DNA of 64,000 nucleotides from Streptomyces coffeae (GCF_016741875.1 NZ_JAERRF010000028.1:55132-119131); one strand, 5' to 3'; positions 50,833 to 59,701 are shown, counted from the stretch's first letter. Translations and numbers: made by a program. The notes: generated by a model not told the origin, from the sequence alone.

Positions 50833-52089
50833 TCAGCCGGCGTCCGGCCCGCCCGGCGGGCCCAGCCGGGCCGCCTTGAGGGCCATGTGGAGGAGCAGGC
50901 GGTCCTCGCCCGCGTCCAGGTCGAGGCCGGTCAGCTGCTTCACGCGGGACAGGCGGTAGTAGAGGGTCTGGCGGTGGATGCCGAGCAACTGGGCGGTGCG
51001 GCTTGCCTGCCCCGCGCAGTCGAGGAACGCCTCGGCGGTACGGGCGAGTTCGGCGTGCGAGCGCTCCAGCAGGGGGCGGACGGCCGCGTCCGGCGCGGTC
51101 GGGGGAAGGGCGGTCAGCAGGCGGTACGGGCCGATGGCGGTCCACTCGGCCACCGGTCCGAGCCGGGCGTCCGCGCGGGCGGCGCGGGCGGCGGCCAGTG
51201 CCTCGCCCCAGGCGGTGGGCAGCTCGTCCAGGCCGCGGCGCGGTCCGGAGACCCCGGCGGCCGTCTCCCGGCCGCCGCCCGGCGGCAGCTCGGGGCCGGG
51301 GGTGTTCGGGGCGCTCGCGCGGGGGGAGCGCAGCAGCTGTTCGGCGGTGGTGCGGGCCGGGTCCAGGGCGCTGGCGGCGCGCAGCCGCACCAGGGCGGCC
51401 AGGGTGACGTCCCCGGCGCCGGGCACCACACTGGCGGCCGCGATCCCCGGCAGCCGGGGCAGCCCCGGGTGATCGGCCTCCGCACCGGTGTCCGGGGTCC
51501 AGGGCACCACCGCCACCAGCGCCAGCGGGCCGTCGGCCGCTGGGCGCAGCGCGGCCCGCAGCCCCGCGCGGGCCGCGTCCTGGCCGCCCGGCGGCCCGGT
51601 CAGCAGCTCGGCGAGCAGCTCGCCCAGCTCCTCCCCGGCCCGTGCCTCGGCCGCCAGCAGCGCGCCGATCCGCGCGGTGGTCTCCACGGCCCGCGCCAGC
51701 CGCGGGTCCGGGGCGACCAAGGGGCCGCCGAGTTCCAGGTCCGAGAGATGGCCGTCGTCCAGCAGCCACACATAGCCGTGCACCACACCGCGGTGCCGCA
51801 CGGGCAGACAGATACGGCCCATGAAGACCCCGGCCGCCGGATCCGGCGGAATCCGCAGCGGGGCCTGGGCGCGGGCGATCCCGAACGCCTCGAACCACGC
51901 CCGCACCGCCGCCGTCGAGCGCCGCTGGAGGATGGAGCGGGTACGCACCGGATCCAGCGCCGGTTCCTCGGCGTCCCCGCTGTCGTGGGCACCGAAGGCG
52001 ATCAGGGCGAAGTCGCGGTTCTCCAGGGTCGCGGGCGCGCCGAGCGCCGCCGTGATCTCGTCCACCAGTTGCTGATAGTCGTCCCGCAC
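50833..52089 (-). CDS. PucR/CdaR-type helix-turn-helix regulator, probably of proline catabolism
   Basis: A 418-residue regulator. A GAF-like sensory region (about 20-190, LENRDFALIAFGAHD; PVRHRGVVHGYVWLLDDGHL) is followed by a middle domain and the C-terminal PucR-type helix-turn-helix ASRTAQLLGIHRQTLYYRLS (about 375-405). PucR-type proteins activate amine, purine or proline catabolic genes in response to the substrate. It is divergent from proline dehydrogenase with two palindromes between them, so proline is the likely signal (inference). Confidence 0.88.
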   Translation of the reverse strand: MRDDYQQLVDEITAALGAPATLENRDFALIAFGAHDSGDAEEPALDPVRTRSILQRRSTAAVRAWFEAFGIARAQAPLRIPPDPAAGVFMGRICLPVRHRGVVHGYVWLLDDGHLSDLELGGPLVAPDPRLARAVETTARIGALLAAEARAGEELGELLAELLTGPPGGQDAARAGLRAALRPAADGPLALVAVVPWTPDTGAEADHPGLPRLPGIAAASVVPGAGDVTLAALVRLRAASALDPARTTAEQLLRSPRASAPNTPGPELPPGGGRETAAGVSGPRRGLDELPTAWGEALAAARAARADARLGPVAEWTAIGPYRLLTALPPTAPDAAVRPLLERSHAELARTAEAFLDCAGQASRTAQLLGIHRQTLYYRLSRVKQLTGLDLDAGEDRLLLHMALKAARLGPPGGPDAG

Positions 52090-52133
52090 CGGTCGCTCGC
52101 CTCCTTCCCGGATCCGCCTCTCCCATTCTCATA

Positions 52134-52174
52134 CAGATGTCTGAGATCCCGGACACGGATGTAGGACAGCTGTC
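52134..52174. promoter_or_regulatory. Two palindromes between the PucR gene and the proline genes
   Basis: GACAGCTGTC (52165-52174) is a perfect 10-bp palindrome and CAGATGTCTG (52134-52143) an imperfect one; both share the motif TGTC/GACA. They sit 31 bases apart in the 166-base divergent interval. They are candidates for binding by the PucR-type regulator. Confidence 0.4.
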
Positions 52175-52255
52175 GATGGCCGCGGATACGCGCGATCCTT
52201 AAGTTTCACGGTGAGTTGTTGAAGCCGTTCGACGGCCGTCATCGTGGAGGTGCCC

Positions 52256-53182
52256 GTGCTGGGACCCGTGCTGCTCGCCGCTTCGCGCAGTGCTGCCATC
52301 CGTCGCATCGTCTCGGCCGCGCCGGTCACCCGCCCGATGGTGGACCGGTTCGTGGCCGGTGAGCGGCTGGACGAGTCGCTTGTGGCCGTGCGCTCCCTGG
52401 CCTCGCGCGGTCTTGAGGTCACCCTCGACCATCTGGGCGAGGATGTCACCGATCGCTCCGAGGCGCTGCGCAGCCGGGACGCCTATCTCGCGCTGGCCGA
52501 GGCACTGGCCACCGAGGAGCTCGGCACCCGCGCGGAGATGTCGGTCAAGCTGTCGGCCTTCGGCCAGGCGCTGCCCGGCGGCCACGACGTGGCGCTCGCC
52601 AATGTCACCCCGGTCGTCGAGGCGGCGGCCGAGGCGGGGACGACCGTCACCCTGGACATGGAGGACCACACCACCGTGGACTCCACCCTGGCGATCCTCG
52701 GCGAGCTGCGCTCCCGGTTCCCGCAGACCGGCGCGGTGGTGCAGTCGTATCTGTTCCGCACCGAGGACGACTGCCGGGCGCTGGCCGGGGAAGGCTCCCG
52801 GGTGCGGCTGGTGAAGGGCGCGTACAAGGAGCCCGCGAGCGTCGCTTACCAGGACAAGCGCGAGGTGGACCGGGCGTATGTGCGCTGCCTGAAGATCCTG
52901 ATGGCCGGTGACGGCTACCCCATGATCGGCTCGCATGACCCGCGCATGGTGGCCATCGCCCAGGAGCTGGCCCGCCGCGTCGGCCGCAAGCTGGACGAGT
53001 ACGAGTTCCAGATGCTCTACGGGATCCGCGAGGGCGAGCAGGAGCGGCTGGTGGCGGAAGGGCATCGGATGCGGGTTTACGTCCCGTATGGAACAGACTG
53101 GTATGGGTACTTCATGCGCCGCCTCGCGGAGCGCCCCGCGAACGTCGCGTTCTTCCTGCGCTCGCTGGTCAGCCGCGGCTGA
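52256..53182 (+). CDS. Proline dehydrogenase (monofunctional)
   Basis: A 308-residue flavoenzyme that oxidises proline to P5C. The TIM-barrel pattern is visible: LSAFGQALPGGHDVALANVT, VTLDMEDHTTVDSTLAIL, VQSYLFRTEDDCRAL, RLVKGAYKEPASVAY, MIGSHDPRMVAIAQEL, EFQMLYGIREGEQERL and VYVPYGTDWYGYFMRRLAE, the last with the C-terminal Arg pair that binds substrate carboxylate. The GTG at 52256 is chosen because GGAGG (52246-52250) is five bases upstream; the GTG at 52244 has none. It forms an operon with the P5C dehydrogenase 68 bases downstream. Confidence 0.94.
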   Translation: MLGPVLLAASRSAAIRRIVSAAPVTRPMVDRFVAGERLDESLVAVRSLASRGLEVTLDHLGEDVTDRSEALRSRDAYLALAEALATEELGTRAEMSVKLSAFGQALPGGHDVALANVTPVVEAAAEAGTTVTLDMEDHTTVDSTLAILGELRSRFPQTGAVVQSYLFRTEDDCRALAGEGSRVRLVKGAYKEPASVAYQDKREVDRAYVRCLKILMAGDGYPMIGSHDPRMVAIAQELARRVGRKLDEYEFQMLYGIREGEQERLVAEGHRMRVYVPYGTDWYGYFMRRLAERPANVAFFLRSLVSRG

Positions 53183-53250
53183 TCGTCCCGCCCGCAGCCC
53201 CCCGAAGACTTCCCCTCGCAATCCGACGATCGAAGGAGACAACGGCCACC

Positions 53251-54882
53251 ATGGACGCCGTCACCCAGGTCCCCGTCCCGGTGAACGAGCCGGTGCACAC
53301 CTACGCCCCCGGCACCCCGGAGCGCGCCCGCCTCGAGACCAAGCTCAAGGAGCTGTCCCAGAACCCGGTCGAGCTGTCGATGACCATCGGCGGTGAGAAG
53401 CGGATGGGCGGCGGAGAGCGCTTCGACGTCGTACAGCCGCACAACCACGCGGCCCGCCTCGGTACCTACGCCAACGCCACCAAGGCCGACGCGCAGGACG
53501 CGATCGACGCGGCGCTGGCCGCCGCCCCGGCGTGGCGCGCGCTCAGCTTCGACGACCGCGCCGCGATCATCCTCAAAGCCGCCGATCTGCTCTCCGGGCC
53601 GTGGCGCGAGACCCTCGCCGCCTCGACCATGCTCGGCCAGTCCAAGACCGCCCAGCAGGCCGAGATCGACACCCCCTGCGAGCTGATCGACTTCTGGCGC
53701 TTCAATGTGCACTTCGCACGCCAGATCATGGCCGAGCAGCCGGTCACCAACTCCCCGGGGGTCTGGAACCGCTCCGACCACCGGCCGCTGGAGGGGTTCG
53801 TCTACGCGATCACCCCGTTCAACTTCACCGCCATCGCGGGCAACCTCCCCACCGCCCCCGCCCTCATGGGCAATGTGGTGGTCTGGAAGCCGTCCCCGAC
53901 GCAGACCCACGCCGCCGTGCTGCTGATGCAGCTGCTGGAGGAGGCCGGGCTGCCCAAGGGCGTCATCAACCTCGTCACCGGTGACGGCAAGGAGGTCTCC
54001 GAGGTGGCGCTGACCCACCCGGACCTCGCGGGCATCCACTTCACCGGCTCCACCCGCACCTTCCAGTACCTGTGGAAGACGGTCGGCGCCAACATCGAGA
54101 ACTACAAGACCTACCCGCGTCTGGTCGGCGAGACCGGGGGCAAGGACTTCATCGTCGCCCACCCGTCCGCGGACCCGGGGGTGCTGAAGACGGCGATGAC
54201 CCGCGGCGCCTTCGAGTTCCAGGGCCAGAAGTGTTCCGCCGCCTCGCGCGCCTACGTCCCGCGCTCGCTGTGGGACGGCGGCCTCAAGGAGGAGTTCGCC
54301 GCCGAGGTCAACGGGCTGTCGATGGGCGATGTCTCCGAGCTCGGCAACTTCATGGGCGCGGTCATCGACGACCGGTCGTTCGCCAAGAACAAGGCGGCGA
54401 TCGACCGGGCGAAGTCCGACCCGACCATCGAGGTGGTCGCGGGCGGTACCTACGACGACAGCGAGGGTTACTTCGTCCGTCCGACCGTCCTGGTCTCCAC
54501 CGACCCGGAGAACGAGATCTTCAAGGACGAGTACTTCGGCCCGATCCTGGGCGTGTACGTCTACGAGGACGCGGAGTACGACGCGATGCTCCAGCAGATG
54601 GAGTCGGCCTCGGCCTACGGCCTGACCGGCTGCGTCATCGCCCAGGACCGCGCCGCGGCCGCCGCCACCTGCGAGGCGCTGCGCTTCGCGGCCGGCAACT
54701 TCTACATCAACGACAAGCCCACCGGTGCGGTGGTCGGTCAGCAGCCGTTCGGCGGCGGCCGCGCCTCCGGCACCAACGACAAGGCGGGCGCCAAGCAGAA
54801 CCTGATGCGCTGGACCTCCACCCGCTCCATCAAGGAGACCCTGGTCCCGCCGACGGACTACCGCTACCCGCACATGGGCTGA
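53251..54882 (+). CDS. pruA: L-glutamate gamma-semialdehyde (P5C) dehydrogenase
   Basis: A 543-residue NAD-dependent aldehyde dehydrogenase that completes proline breakdown to glutamate. Visible are VYAITPFNFTAIAGNLPTAP, VVWKPSPTQTHAAV, the general-base Glu in LVGETGGKDFIVAH (about residue 295), the catalytic Cys in FEFQGQKCSAASRAYVP (about 329) and NDKPTGAVVGQQPFGGGRAS. This matches the P5CDH group 1 pattern. AAGGAG lies 12 bases before the ATG. Confidence 0.96.
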   Translation: MDAVTQVPVPVNEPVHTYAPGTPERARLETKLKELSQNPVELSMTIGGEKRMGGGERFDVVQPHNHAARLGTYANATKADAQDAIDAALAAAPAWRALSFDDRAAIILKAADLLSGPWRETLAASTMLGQSKTAQQAEIDTPCELIDFWRFNVHFARQIMAEQPVTNSPGVWNRSDHRPLEGFVYAITPFNFTAIAGNLPTAPALMGNVVVWKPSPTQTHAAVLLMQLLEEAGLPKGVINLVTGDGKEVSEVALTHPDLAGIHFTGSTRTFQYLWKTVGANIENYKTYPRLVGETGGKDFIVAHPSADPGVLKTAMTRGAFEFQGQKCSAASRAYVPRSLWDGGLKEEFAAEVNGLSMGDVSELGNFMGAVIDDRSFAKNKAAIDRAKSDPTIEVVAGGTYDDSEGYFVRPTVLVSTDPENEIFKDEYFGPILGVYVYEDAEYDAMLQQMESASAYGLTGCVIAQDRAAAAATCEALRFAAGNFYINDKPTGAVVGQQPFGGGRASGTNDKAGAKQNLMRWTSTRSIKETLVPPTDYRYPHMG

Positions 54883-54913
54883 CCTGCCCGGCGCACTCCG
54901 CGCCCGCTGAACC

Positions 54914-54948
54914 CCGCCCCCGGCCGTGTCCTATCCGGCCGGGGGCGG
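54914..54948 (+). terminator. Terminator of the proline operon
   Basis: CCGCCCCCGGCCG and CGGCCGGGGGCGG form a perfect 13-bp stem with a nine-base loop, 31 bases after the stop. Confidence 0.8.
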
Positions 54949-55018
54949 AGTGCGTGCGGAAGTGGAATACGCCGTAAAGCTGTGGACGCCCGAGCGGCAA
55001 CGATGCTAGCGTCAGGCA

Positions 55019-55201
55019 ATCAAGTAGCCATTATTTACCGCAGTTTACGTGGGTAACCAGGTGCGGGGTCACCCACAGCGGTACGGGATCGGCCAGGGTG
55101 GTCGAGGTCGGACGGGGGTCGGCCTCGATCATCAGGACGGGCCCGCCACGGCCCTGCCGTGGGGCAGCAGGACGGCCGATGGATTCCATCGGCCGTTTTT
55201 T
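55019..55201 (+). ncRNA. Structured small RNA candidate with its own promoter and terminator
   Basis: TGGACG (54983-54988) and TAGCGT (55007-55012), 18 bases apart, would start an RNA near 55019. Four hairpins follow in a row: GTGGGTAACC with GGTCACCCAC (55049-55076, one mismatch), GGTCGAGG with CCTCGATC (55100-55130, one G-U), CCACGG with CCGTGG (55146-55162), and ACGGCCGATGG with CCATCGGCCGT (55172-55196) followed by T residues to 55201. The last is a typical intrinsic terminator, unusual in this genome. No convincing reading frame with a ribosome site is inside. It is 223 bases before the next gene, so a free-standing sRNA of about 180 nt is more likely than a leader. It resembles no Rfam family I can name. 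Confidence 0.55.
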
Positions 55202-55424
55202 GCGTCTCAGATAGTAGGACGTCCGACTAATTGTGCAGACAGCGCAGCCGGGCTGTCGTACTTTTGTGGAAGCCGAACGTCTCGCTCCATCGAGCGACGG
55301 CGGACGTGGCCGGTGCACAGCCGCAGGCGACCCCTGCCGCACCCAGGCCCCCGCCCTTTCCGGCTGCCACCTTCTCGGGGATTCCCCCCGGCCTGTTCCG
55401 GGGCTGAGCCAAGGAGACGTGTAC

Positions 55425-55547
55425 ATGGCCGAGCAGACCATCCGCCGGGTCCGCCGCAAGACCGACAACACCGACCGTCAGAAGGCGGCCGCCGCGCTCC
55501 AGCGCGCGCTGGACCGCCGGGACAACGGCGGCGCCACCGGTCACTGA
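55425..55547 (+). CDS. Small conserved basic protein (40 residues)
   Basis: The protein starts MAEQTIRRVRRKTDNTDRQK and continues AAAALQRALDRRDNGG; it is Arg-rich with a short amphipathic helix. The ATG at 55425 has AAGGAGA eight bases upstream, the best ribosome site in the area. Near-identical 40-residue proteins occur in other Streptomyces genomes (recalled), which argues for a real gene. Function is unknown; nucleic-acid binding is a guess from charge. Its stop overlaps by seven bases with the end of the convergent phosphoesterase gene. Confidence 0.7.
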   Translation: MAEQTIRRVRRKTDNTDRQKAAAALQRALDRRDNGGATGH

Positions 55548-57124
55548 CGCCGGGAGCGCGTGATCGTGAAGTGATCCACGCGCTCACCGGACTCCGCCAG
55601 CGCCGTGACCTTCAGCTTCGGCTCCGCACCGGGCTCCACCTCCACCGCGAGGAAGGAGAAGCCGGTGTAGCGGACCCGCGACCACTCCACGGTGTCGCGG
55701 TTTTTCTCCCCGTCCTTCGTCCAGTGGTAGGTCTTCACCTCGTCCAGGTCCCGGACCTTCCCCTCGTAGCTGTCGGGCACGGGGAAGGAGTACAGATCCG
55801 CGCCCGCCCCGCCCGCCGTCACATAGACGATCCCGTCGCGCACCGCGTCCGCGTCGCCGCCGACCGGGACCCGGCGGGCGGCCTTCCCGCCCCGGATGGC
55901 GTCGGTGCGCTCGTAGACGTGGTTGTGACCGTTGATCACCAGATCCACCTGGTGCTTGTCGAAGAGCGGCACCCATGCGTCGCGCACACCCCCGTCCGAG
56001 GCGTGCGAGCTGGTGGTGGAGAAGGCGCAGTGGTGGAAGAAGACCACCACGAAGTCGATGTCCTCCCGCGCCCGCAGCTCCGTCAGCCGCCGCTCCAGCC
56101 AGCGGGTCTGCTCACCGCCGCTCCAGCCCGCGTTGGCGGTGATCTCGTAGCTGACGTCATTGGCGTCCAGCGCGATCACGCCCACGTTCCCGTAGCTGAA
56201 CGAGTAGACGCCGGGCGATGTGCGCGGGGCGGGCCCATTCCGCGGCAACGACCAGCGGGCCAGCTGTCCGCCGTAGCCGTCGGGGGAGTACCACGCCTCC
56301 ATGTCGTGGTTGCCAGTGGTCACCATCCAGGGCACGGTGGCGGCCACCGCCTCGGTCTGGGCGAGGAAGGAGTCCCAGACGCGGGCGTCGTAGAGGTCGG
56401 ATTTCTTGCCGTGGCCGGTGGTGTCCGCGTAGCACAGATCGCCCGCGTGGAGATGGAAGGACGGGTTCTGGCCGAGGATCACCCGGTCGTTGGCGAGCGC
56501 GTGATAGCTCACGCCCTGGTCGCCGAAGGCGGTGAAGACAAACGGCACCGGCCGATCGGGCGCGGTGCGGAAGGTGCCCACCGAGGAGAAGCGGCGGGGG
56601 TCGGCCGGGTCCCAGCCCTCGTGGCCGACGCCGTAGTAGTAGGTGACATCGGGGCTCAGTCCGTCCACCGCGGCATGCAGGTAGTACTGGTCCACCGCGG
56701 GGAGATCGTCGCTGAGCGCGGGGGTGTGCAGCGGCCGTACTTCGGCCTCGACCTTCCGGGTCAGCTCCCCGGGCCCGGTGCCGATCCGCACATAGGGCTT
56801 GTGCACCGCCAGCGGCACCTGCCAGGAGATCCGCATCTCGGTCGTGGGGTCGGCGCCGAACGCGAGATGACGGCCGAACGGGGCCACCAGCGAGCCGTCC
56901 ACCGTGGCCCGGCGCGGAACCGGTACGGACGCGGGGGCGGGCCGGGCGCCGGTGGCGCACGCCGAGCCGCCCAGCAGTCCCGCGCCCACGGCCGCGCCGG
57001 CGGTGGCCGCGCCCCCGCGCAGCACCCTCCGGCGGGAGAACCGCGCCCGCAGGTACTCGTGCTGCTCGGCCAGGCTCATCCGGCGCGCGAGCGGCTCAGG
57101 GATGCCGAACCGTGGTGTGTCCAT
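55541..57124 (-). CDS. Exported metallophosphoesterase (purple acid phosphatase-like)
   Basis: A 527-residue protein. A twin-arginine signal is visible (RFSRRRVLRGGAATAGAAVG, about residues 29-50). A fibronectin-like N-terminal domain (about 85-185, DPTTEMRISWQVPLA) leads to the dimetal phosphatase domain with all blocks: VFTAFGDQG, HLHAGDLCYADTTG, VTTGNHDMEAW, VVFFHHCAFST and INGHNHVYERT. It would release phosphate outside the cell. The ATG at 57124 is chosen because GGGGGAGA is nine bases upstream; the longer frame to 57151 is not needed. It could be part of the Pho regulon; no PHO box was identified. Confidence 0.9.
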   Translation of the reverse strand: MDTPRFGIPEPLARRMSLAEQHEYLRARFSRRRVLRGGAATAGAAVGAGLLGGSACATGARPAPASVPVPRRATVDGSLVAPFGRHLAFGADPTTEMRISWQVPLAVHKPYVRIGTGPGELTRKVEAEVRPLHTPALSDDLPAVDQYYLHAAVDGLSPDVTYYYGVGHEGWDPADPRRFSSVGTFRTAPDRPVPFVFTAFGDQGVSYHALANDRVILGQNPSFHLHAGDLCYADTTGHGKKSDLYDARVWDSFLAQTEAVAATVPWMVTTGNHDMEAWYSPDGYGGQLARWSLPRNGPAPRTSPGVYSFSYGNVGVIALDANDVSYEITANAGWSGGEQTRWLERRLTELRAREDIDFVVVFFHHCAFSTTSSHASDGGVRDAWVPLFDKHQVDLVINGHNHVYERTDAIRGGKAARRVPVGGDADAVRDGIVYVTAGGAGADLYSFPVPDSYEGKVRDLDEVKTYHWTKDGEKNRDTVEWSRVRYTGFSFLAVEVEPGAEPKLKVTALAESGERVDHFTITRSRRQ

Positions 57125-57240
57125 GCACCGGAATCTCCCCCGGGCGGTCAACCGCGCGCGGTACGAGGGGTGAACGGTGGCTTTCCGGTCGGCGTCTGTC
57201 CGAATGGCGGACGGTCGGTGTCAGCCCATGGGACGAGGAG

Positions 57241-57246
57241 TAGGGT
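57241..57246 (+). promoter_or_regulatory. -10 element before leuB
   Basis: TAGGGT ends six bases before the ATG at 57253, the leaderless spacing. AGGAG (57236-57240) overlaps its edge and would be 12 bases from the ATG, so a leadered transcript from further upstream is also possible. Confidence 0.4.
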
Positions 57247-57252
57247 CCCGGT

Positions 57253-58296
57253 ATGTCTCGCTCCCTTCGCCTCGCAGTGATCCCCGGTGACGGTATCGGC
57301 CAGGAAGTCGTGGCCCAGGGCCTCAAGGTCCTCGCCGCCGCCCTTCCGCAGGACGTGAAGCTGGAGACCCGGAACTACGATCTGGGCGCCCGGCGCTGGC
57401 ACGCCACCGGCGAGACCCTGCCGGACGCCGACCTGGAGTCGCTGAAGGACCACGACGCGATCCTGCTCGGCGCGATCGGCGATCCGTCGGTACCCTCCGG
57501 CGTGCTGGAGCGCGGGCTGCTCCTCAAGCTCCGCTTCGCCTTCGACCACTACGTCAACCTGCGTCCGTCGAAGCTCTTCCCGAACACCGCGACCCCGCTG
57601 GCCGGCCGCCCCGACATCGACTTCGTGGTCGTCCGCGAGGGCACCGAGGGCCCGTACGTGGGCAACGGCGGCTCGCTGCGCACCGGCACCCCCGCCGAGG
57701 TGGCCACCGAGGTCAGCCTGAACACGGCGTACGGCGTGGAGCGGGTGGTACGCGACGCGTACGAGCGCGCCAACGCCCGTCCGCGCAAGAAGCTGACCCT
57801 GGTCCACAAGAACAACGTCCTGGTGCACGCCGGTCATCTGTGGAAGAACATCTTCGACCAGGTCGGCCAGGAGTACCCCGAGGTCACCACCGACTATCTG
57901 CATGTCGACGCTGCGACGATCTTCTTTGTCACCCAGCCCGAGCGGTTCGACGTGATCGTCACCGACAACCTTTTCGGTGACATTCTGACCGACCTCGCCG
58001 CCGCCGTCACCGGTGGTATCGGGCTCGCCGCGAGCGGGAACATCAACCCCTCCGGCGCCTTCCCCTCGATGTTCGAGCCGGTTCACGGCTCCGCGCCGGA
58101 CATCGCGGGCACCGGCAAGGCCGACCCGACCGCGACCGTGCTGTCGGTGGCCCTGCTCCTGTCGCACCTCGGCTACGCGGAGGAGGCGGCCCGGATCGAG
58201 GCCGCCGTCGCGCAGGACCTCGCCGAGCGGGACGCCGCGACGCCCCGCACCACCGACGAGACCGGCGACGCGCTCGCCGCGCGGGTGGCCGGCTGA
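57253..58296 (+). CDS. leuB: 3-isopropylmalate dehydrogenase
   Basis: A 347-residue NAD-dependent enzyme of leucine synthesis. The family pattern is full: LAVIPGDGIGQEVVAQGLKV, HDAILLGAIGDPS, LKLRFAFDHYVNLRPSKLFP (substrate Arg residues), FVVVREGTEGPYVGNGG, the Tyr/Lys pair in TLVHKNNVLVHAG and the metal-site Asp residues in VTDNLFGDILTDLAAA, then EPVHGSAPDIAGTGKADPTA. Here it is apart from leuA and leuCD and next to ilvE and cimA, so it may serve both the leucine pathway and the similar citramalate pathway step (inference). Confidence 0.95.
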   Translation: MSRSLRLAVIPGDGIGQEVVAQGLKVLAAALPQDVKLETRNYDLGARRWHATGETLPDADLESLKDHDAILLGAIGDPSVPSGVLERGLLLKLRFAFDHYVNLRPSKLFPNTATPLAGRPDIDFVVVREGTEGPYVGNGGSLRTGTPAEVATEVSLNTAYGVERVVRDAYERANARPRKKLTLVHKNNVLVHAGHLWKNIFDQVGQEYPEVTTDYLHVDAATIFFVTQPERFDVIVTDNLFGDILTDLAAAVTGGIGLAASGNINPSGAFPSMFEPVHGSAPDIAGTGKADPTATVLSVALLLSHLGYAEEAARIEAAVAQDLAERDAATPRTTDETGDALAARVAG

Positions 58297-58410
58297 CCCC
58301 AGCCGGTGCCGGTGCGCGGCCGGGTGCGACGATCGACCCCTGGGCCGCGCGCAACCCGCACACCTCTTCCCCCGGCCCCACCTAGGCGATAATCCTGGTG
58401 GGGCCGCTGT

Positions 58411-58461
58411 GTGCAGCGAAACTTGGACGTCCTCGTACCGATCACGGTCAGGACGGTGTGA
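58411..58461 (+). CDS. Candidate ilvE leader peptide
   Basis: A 16-residue open frame, MQRNLDVLVPITVRTV, starts at GTG 58411 with GGTGGGG seven bases upstream. Seven residues are Leu, Val or Ile, including rare codons TTG and GTA. It ends 40 bases before ilvE. No terminator hairpin follows. GTCCT (58429-58433) can pair with AGGAC at 58450-58454 or with AGGAC at 58489-58493 that overlaps the ilvE ribosome site, so translation control is conceivable. Confidence 0.4.
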   Translation: MQRNLDVLVPITVRTV

Positions 58462-58501
58462 GCGCGGTCCGTGACAACCGAACGGTGAAGGACTACCACT
58501 C

Positions 58502-59587
58502 ATGACGACGCCCACGATCGAGCTCAAGCCCTCGGCCCACCCGCTCTCCGACGCCGAGCGGGAGCGGATTCTGGCCAACCCCGGGTTCGGCCGCCACTTC
58601 ACCGATCACATGGTGACCATCAAGTGGACGGAGGGCCGCGGCTGGCACGAGGCCCAGCTCGTGCCGTACGCCGCGCTGCCGCTCGACCCGGCGAACATGA
58701 CGCTCCACTACGCCCAGACCATCTTCGAGGGGCTCAAGGCGTACCGGCAGCCCGACGGCACCGTGGCCACCTTCCGCCCCGAGCGGAACGCCGAGCGCTT
58801 CCAGTCGTCCGCCCGCCGGATGGCCATGCCCGAGCTGCCCGTGGACACCTTCATCGCGGCCTGTGACGCGCTGGTCACCCAGGACCGGGCCTGGGTGCCC
58901 GGCACCGGCGAGGAGTCGCTCTACCTGCGGCCGTTCATGTTCGCCACCGAGGTCGGGCTCGGCGTCCGGCCCGCCAACGAGTACCTGTTCGTCGTCATCG
59001 CCTCCCCGGCCGGGGCGTACTTCCCCGGCGGGGTGAAGCCGGTCTCGGTGTGGCTCTCCGAGGAGTACGTCCGCGCCGCCCCCGGCGGCACCGGCGCGGC
59101 CAAGGCGGGCGGCAACTACGCCGCCTCGCTGGTCGCCCAGGCGCAGGCCGCCGAGCAGGGCTGTGACCAGGTGGTCTGGCTGGACGCCATCGAGCGCCGC
59201 TGGATCGAGGAGATGGGCGGGATGAACCTGTACTTCGTGTACGGGAACCGCATCGTCACCCCCGAGCTGACCGGCTCGCTGCTGCCCGGCATCACCCGCG
59301 CCTCGCTGCTGCGGATCGCCGCCGACCTCGGCTACGAGGTCTCCGAGGGCCGGATCTCGGTGGACGACTGGCGCGAGGGCAACGCGGACGGTTCCCTCAC
59401 CGAGGTCTTCGCCTGCGGTACCGCGGCCGTGATCACCCCGGTCGGCTCGGTGAAGTCCGCCCGCGGCAGCTGGACGGTGGGCGACGGGCAGCCCGGCGAG
59501 GTCACCATGAAGCTGCGCCGCGCGCTGCTGGACATCCAGACCGGTGCCGCCCCGGACACCCATGGCTGGATGCACCGCCTGGGCTGA
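58502..59587 (+). CDS. ilvE: Branched-chain amino acid aminotransferase
   Basis: A 361-residue PLP enzyme (fold type IV) that makes Val, Leu and Ile from their keto acids and also starts their breakdown. The PLP Lys is in AKAGGNYAASLVAQAQA (about residue 202). Other marks are LHYAQTIFEGLKAYR (start of the small-to-large domain), LYLRPFMFATE, WLDAIERRWIEEMGGMNLYF and EVFACGTAAVITPVGSV. AGGAC is nine bases before the ATG. It lies 205 bases after leuB, with its own candidate leader. Confidence 0.96.
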   Translation: MTTPTIELKPSAHPLSDAERERILANPGFGRHFTDHMVTIKWTEGRGWHEAQLVPYAALPLDPANMTLHYAQTIFEGLKAYRQPDGTVATFRPERNAERFQSSARRMAMPELPVDTFIAACDALVTQDRAWVPGTGEESLYLRPFMFATEVGLGVRPANEYLFVVIASPAGAYFPGGVKPVSVWLSEEYVRAAPGGTGAAKAGGNYAASLVAQAQAAEQGCDQVVWLDAIERRWIEEMGGMNLYFVYGNRIVTPELTGSLLPGITRASLLRIAADLGYEVSEGRISVDDWREGNADGSLTEVFACGTAAVITPVGSVKSARGSWTVGDGQPGEVTMKLRRALLDIQTGAAPDTHGWMHRLG

Positions 59588-59632
59588 CGCCCGCGGTTCG
59601 CATACTGAGACGGAAGGGAGCCCGGGGGCGGA

Positions 59633-59701
59633 ATGTGCCAGACTGCCCCCGTGCTCTCGTTCGCCATGATTATTGGCAGCAGGCGCGCCGGTCCGCAGTG
59701 A
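59633..59701 (+). CDS. cimA leader peptide (attenuation)
   Basis: A 22-residue open frame from ATG 59633 (MCQTAPVLSF, then AMIIGSRRAGPQ) to TGA 59699-59701. Its centre has two ATT codons in tandem (59669-59674); ATT is rare for isoleucine in this genome. A GTG at 59651 and ATG at 59666 are later in-frame starts. AAGGGAG or GGGGGCGGA can serve as ribosome site. The peptide is followed 52 bases later by a T-tailed terminator. cimA makes the first dedicated intermediate for isoleucine, so an Ile-sensing leader is logical. Confidence 0.72.
   Translation: MCQTAPVLSFAMIIGSRRAGPQ

Noticed and set aside
55049..57280. Long plus-strand frame starting inside the RNA candidate
   Set aside because: It runs through the T-tailed terminator, the 40-codon gene in another frame and antisense to the phosphoesterase, with low-complexity translation.
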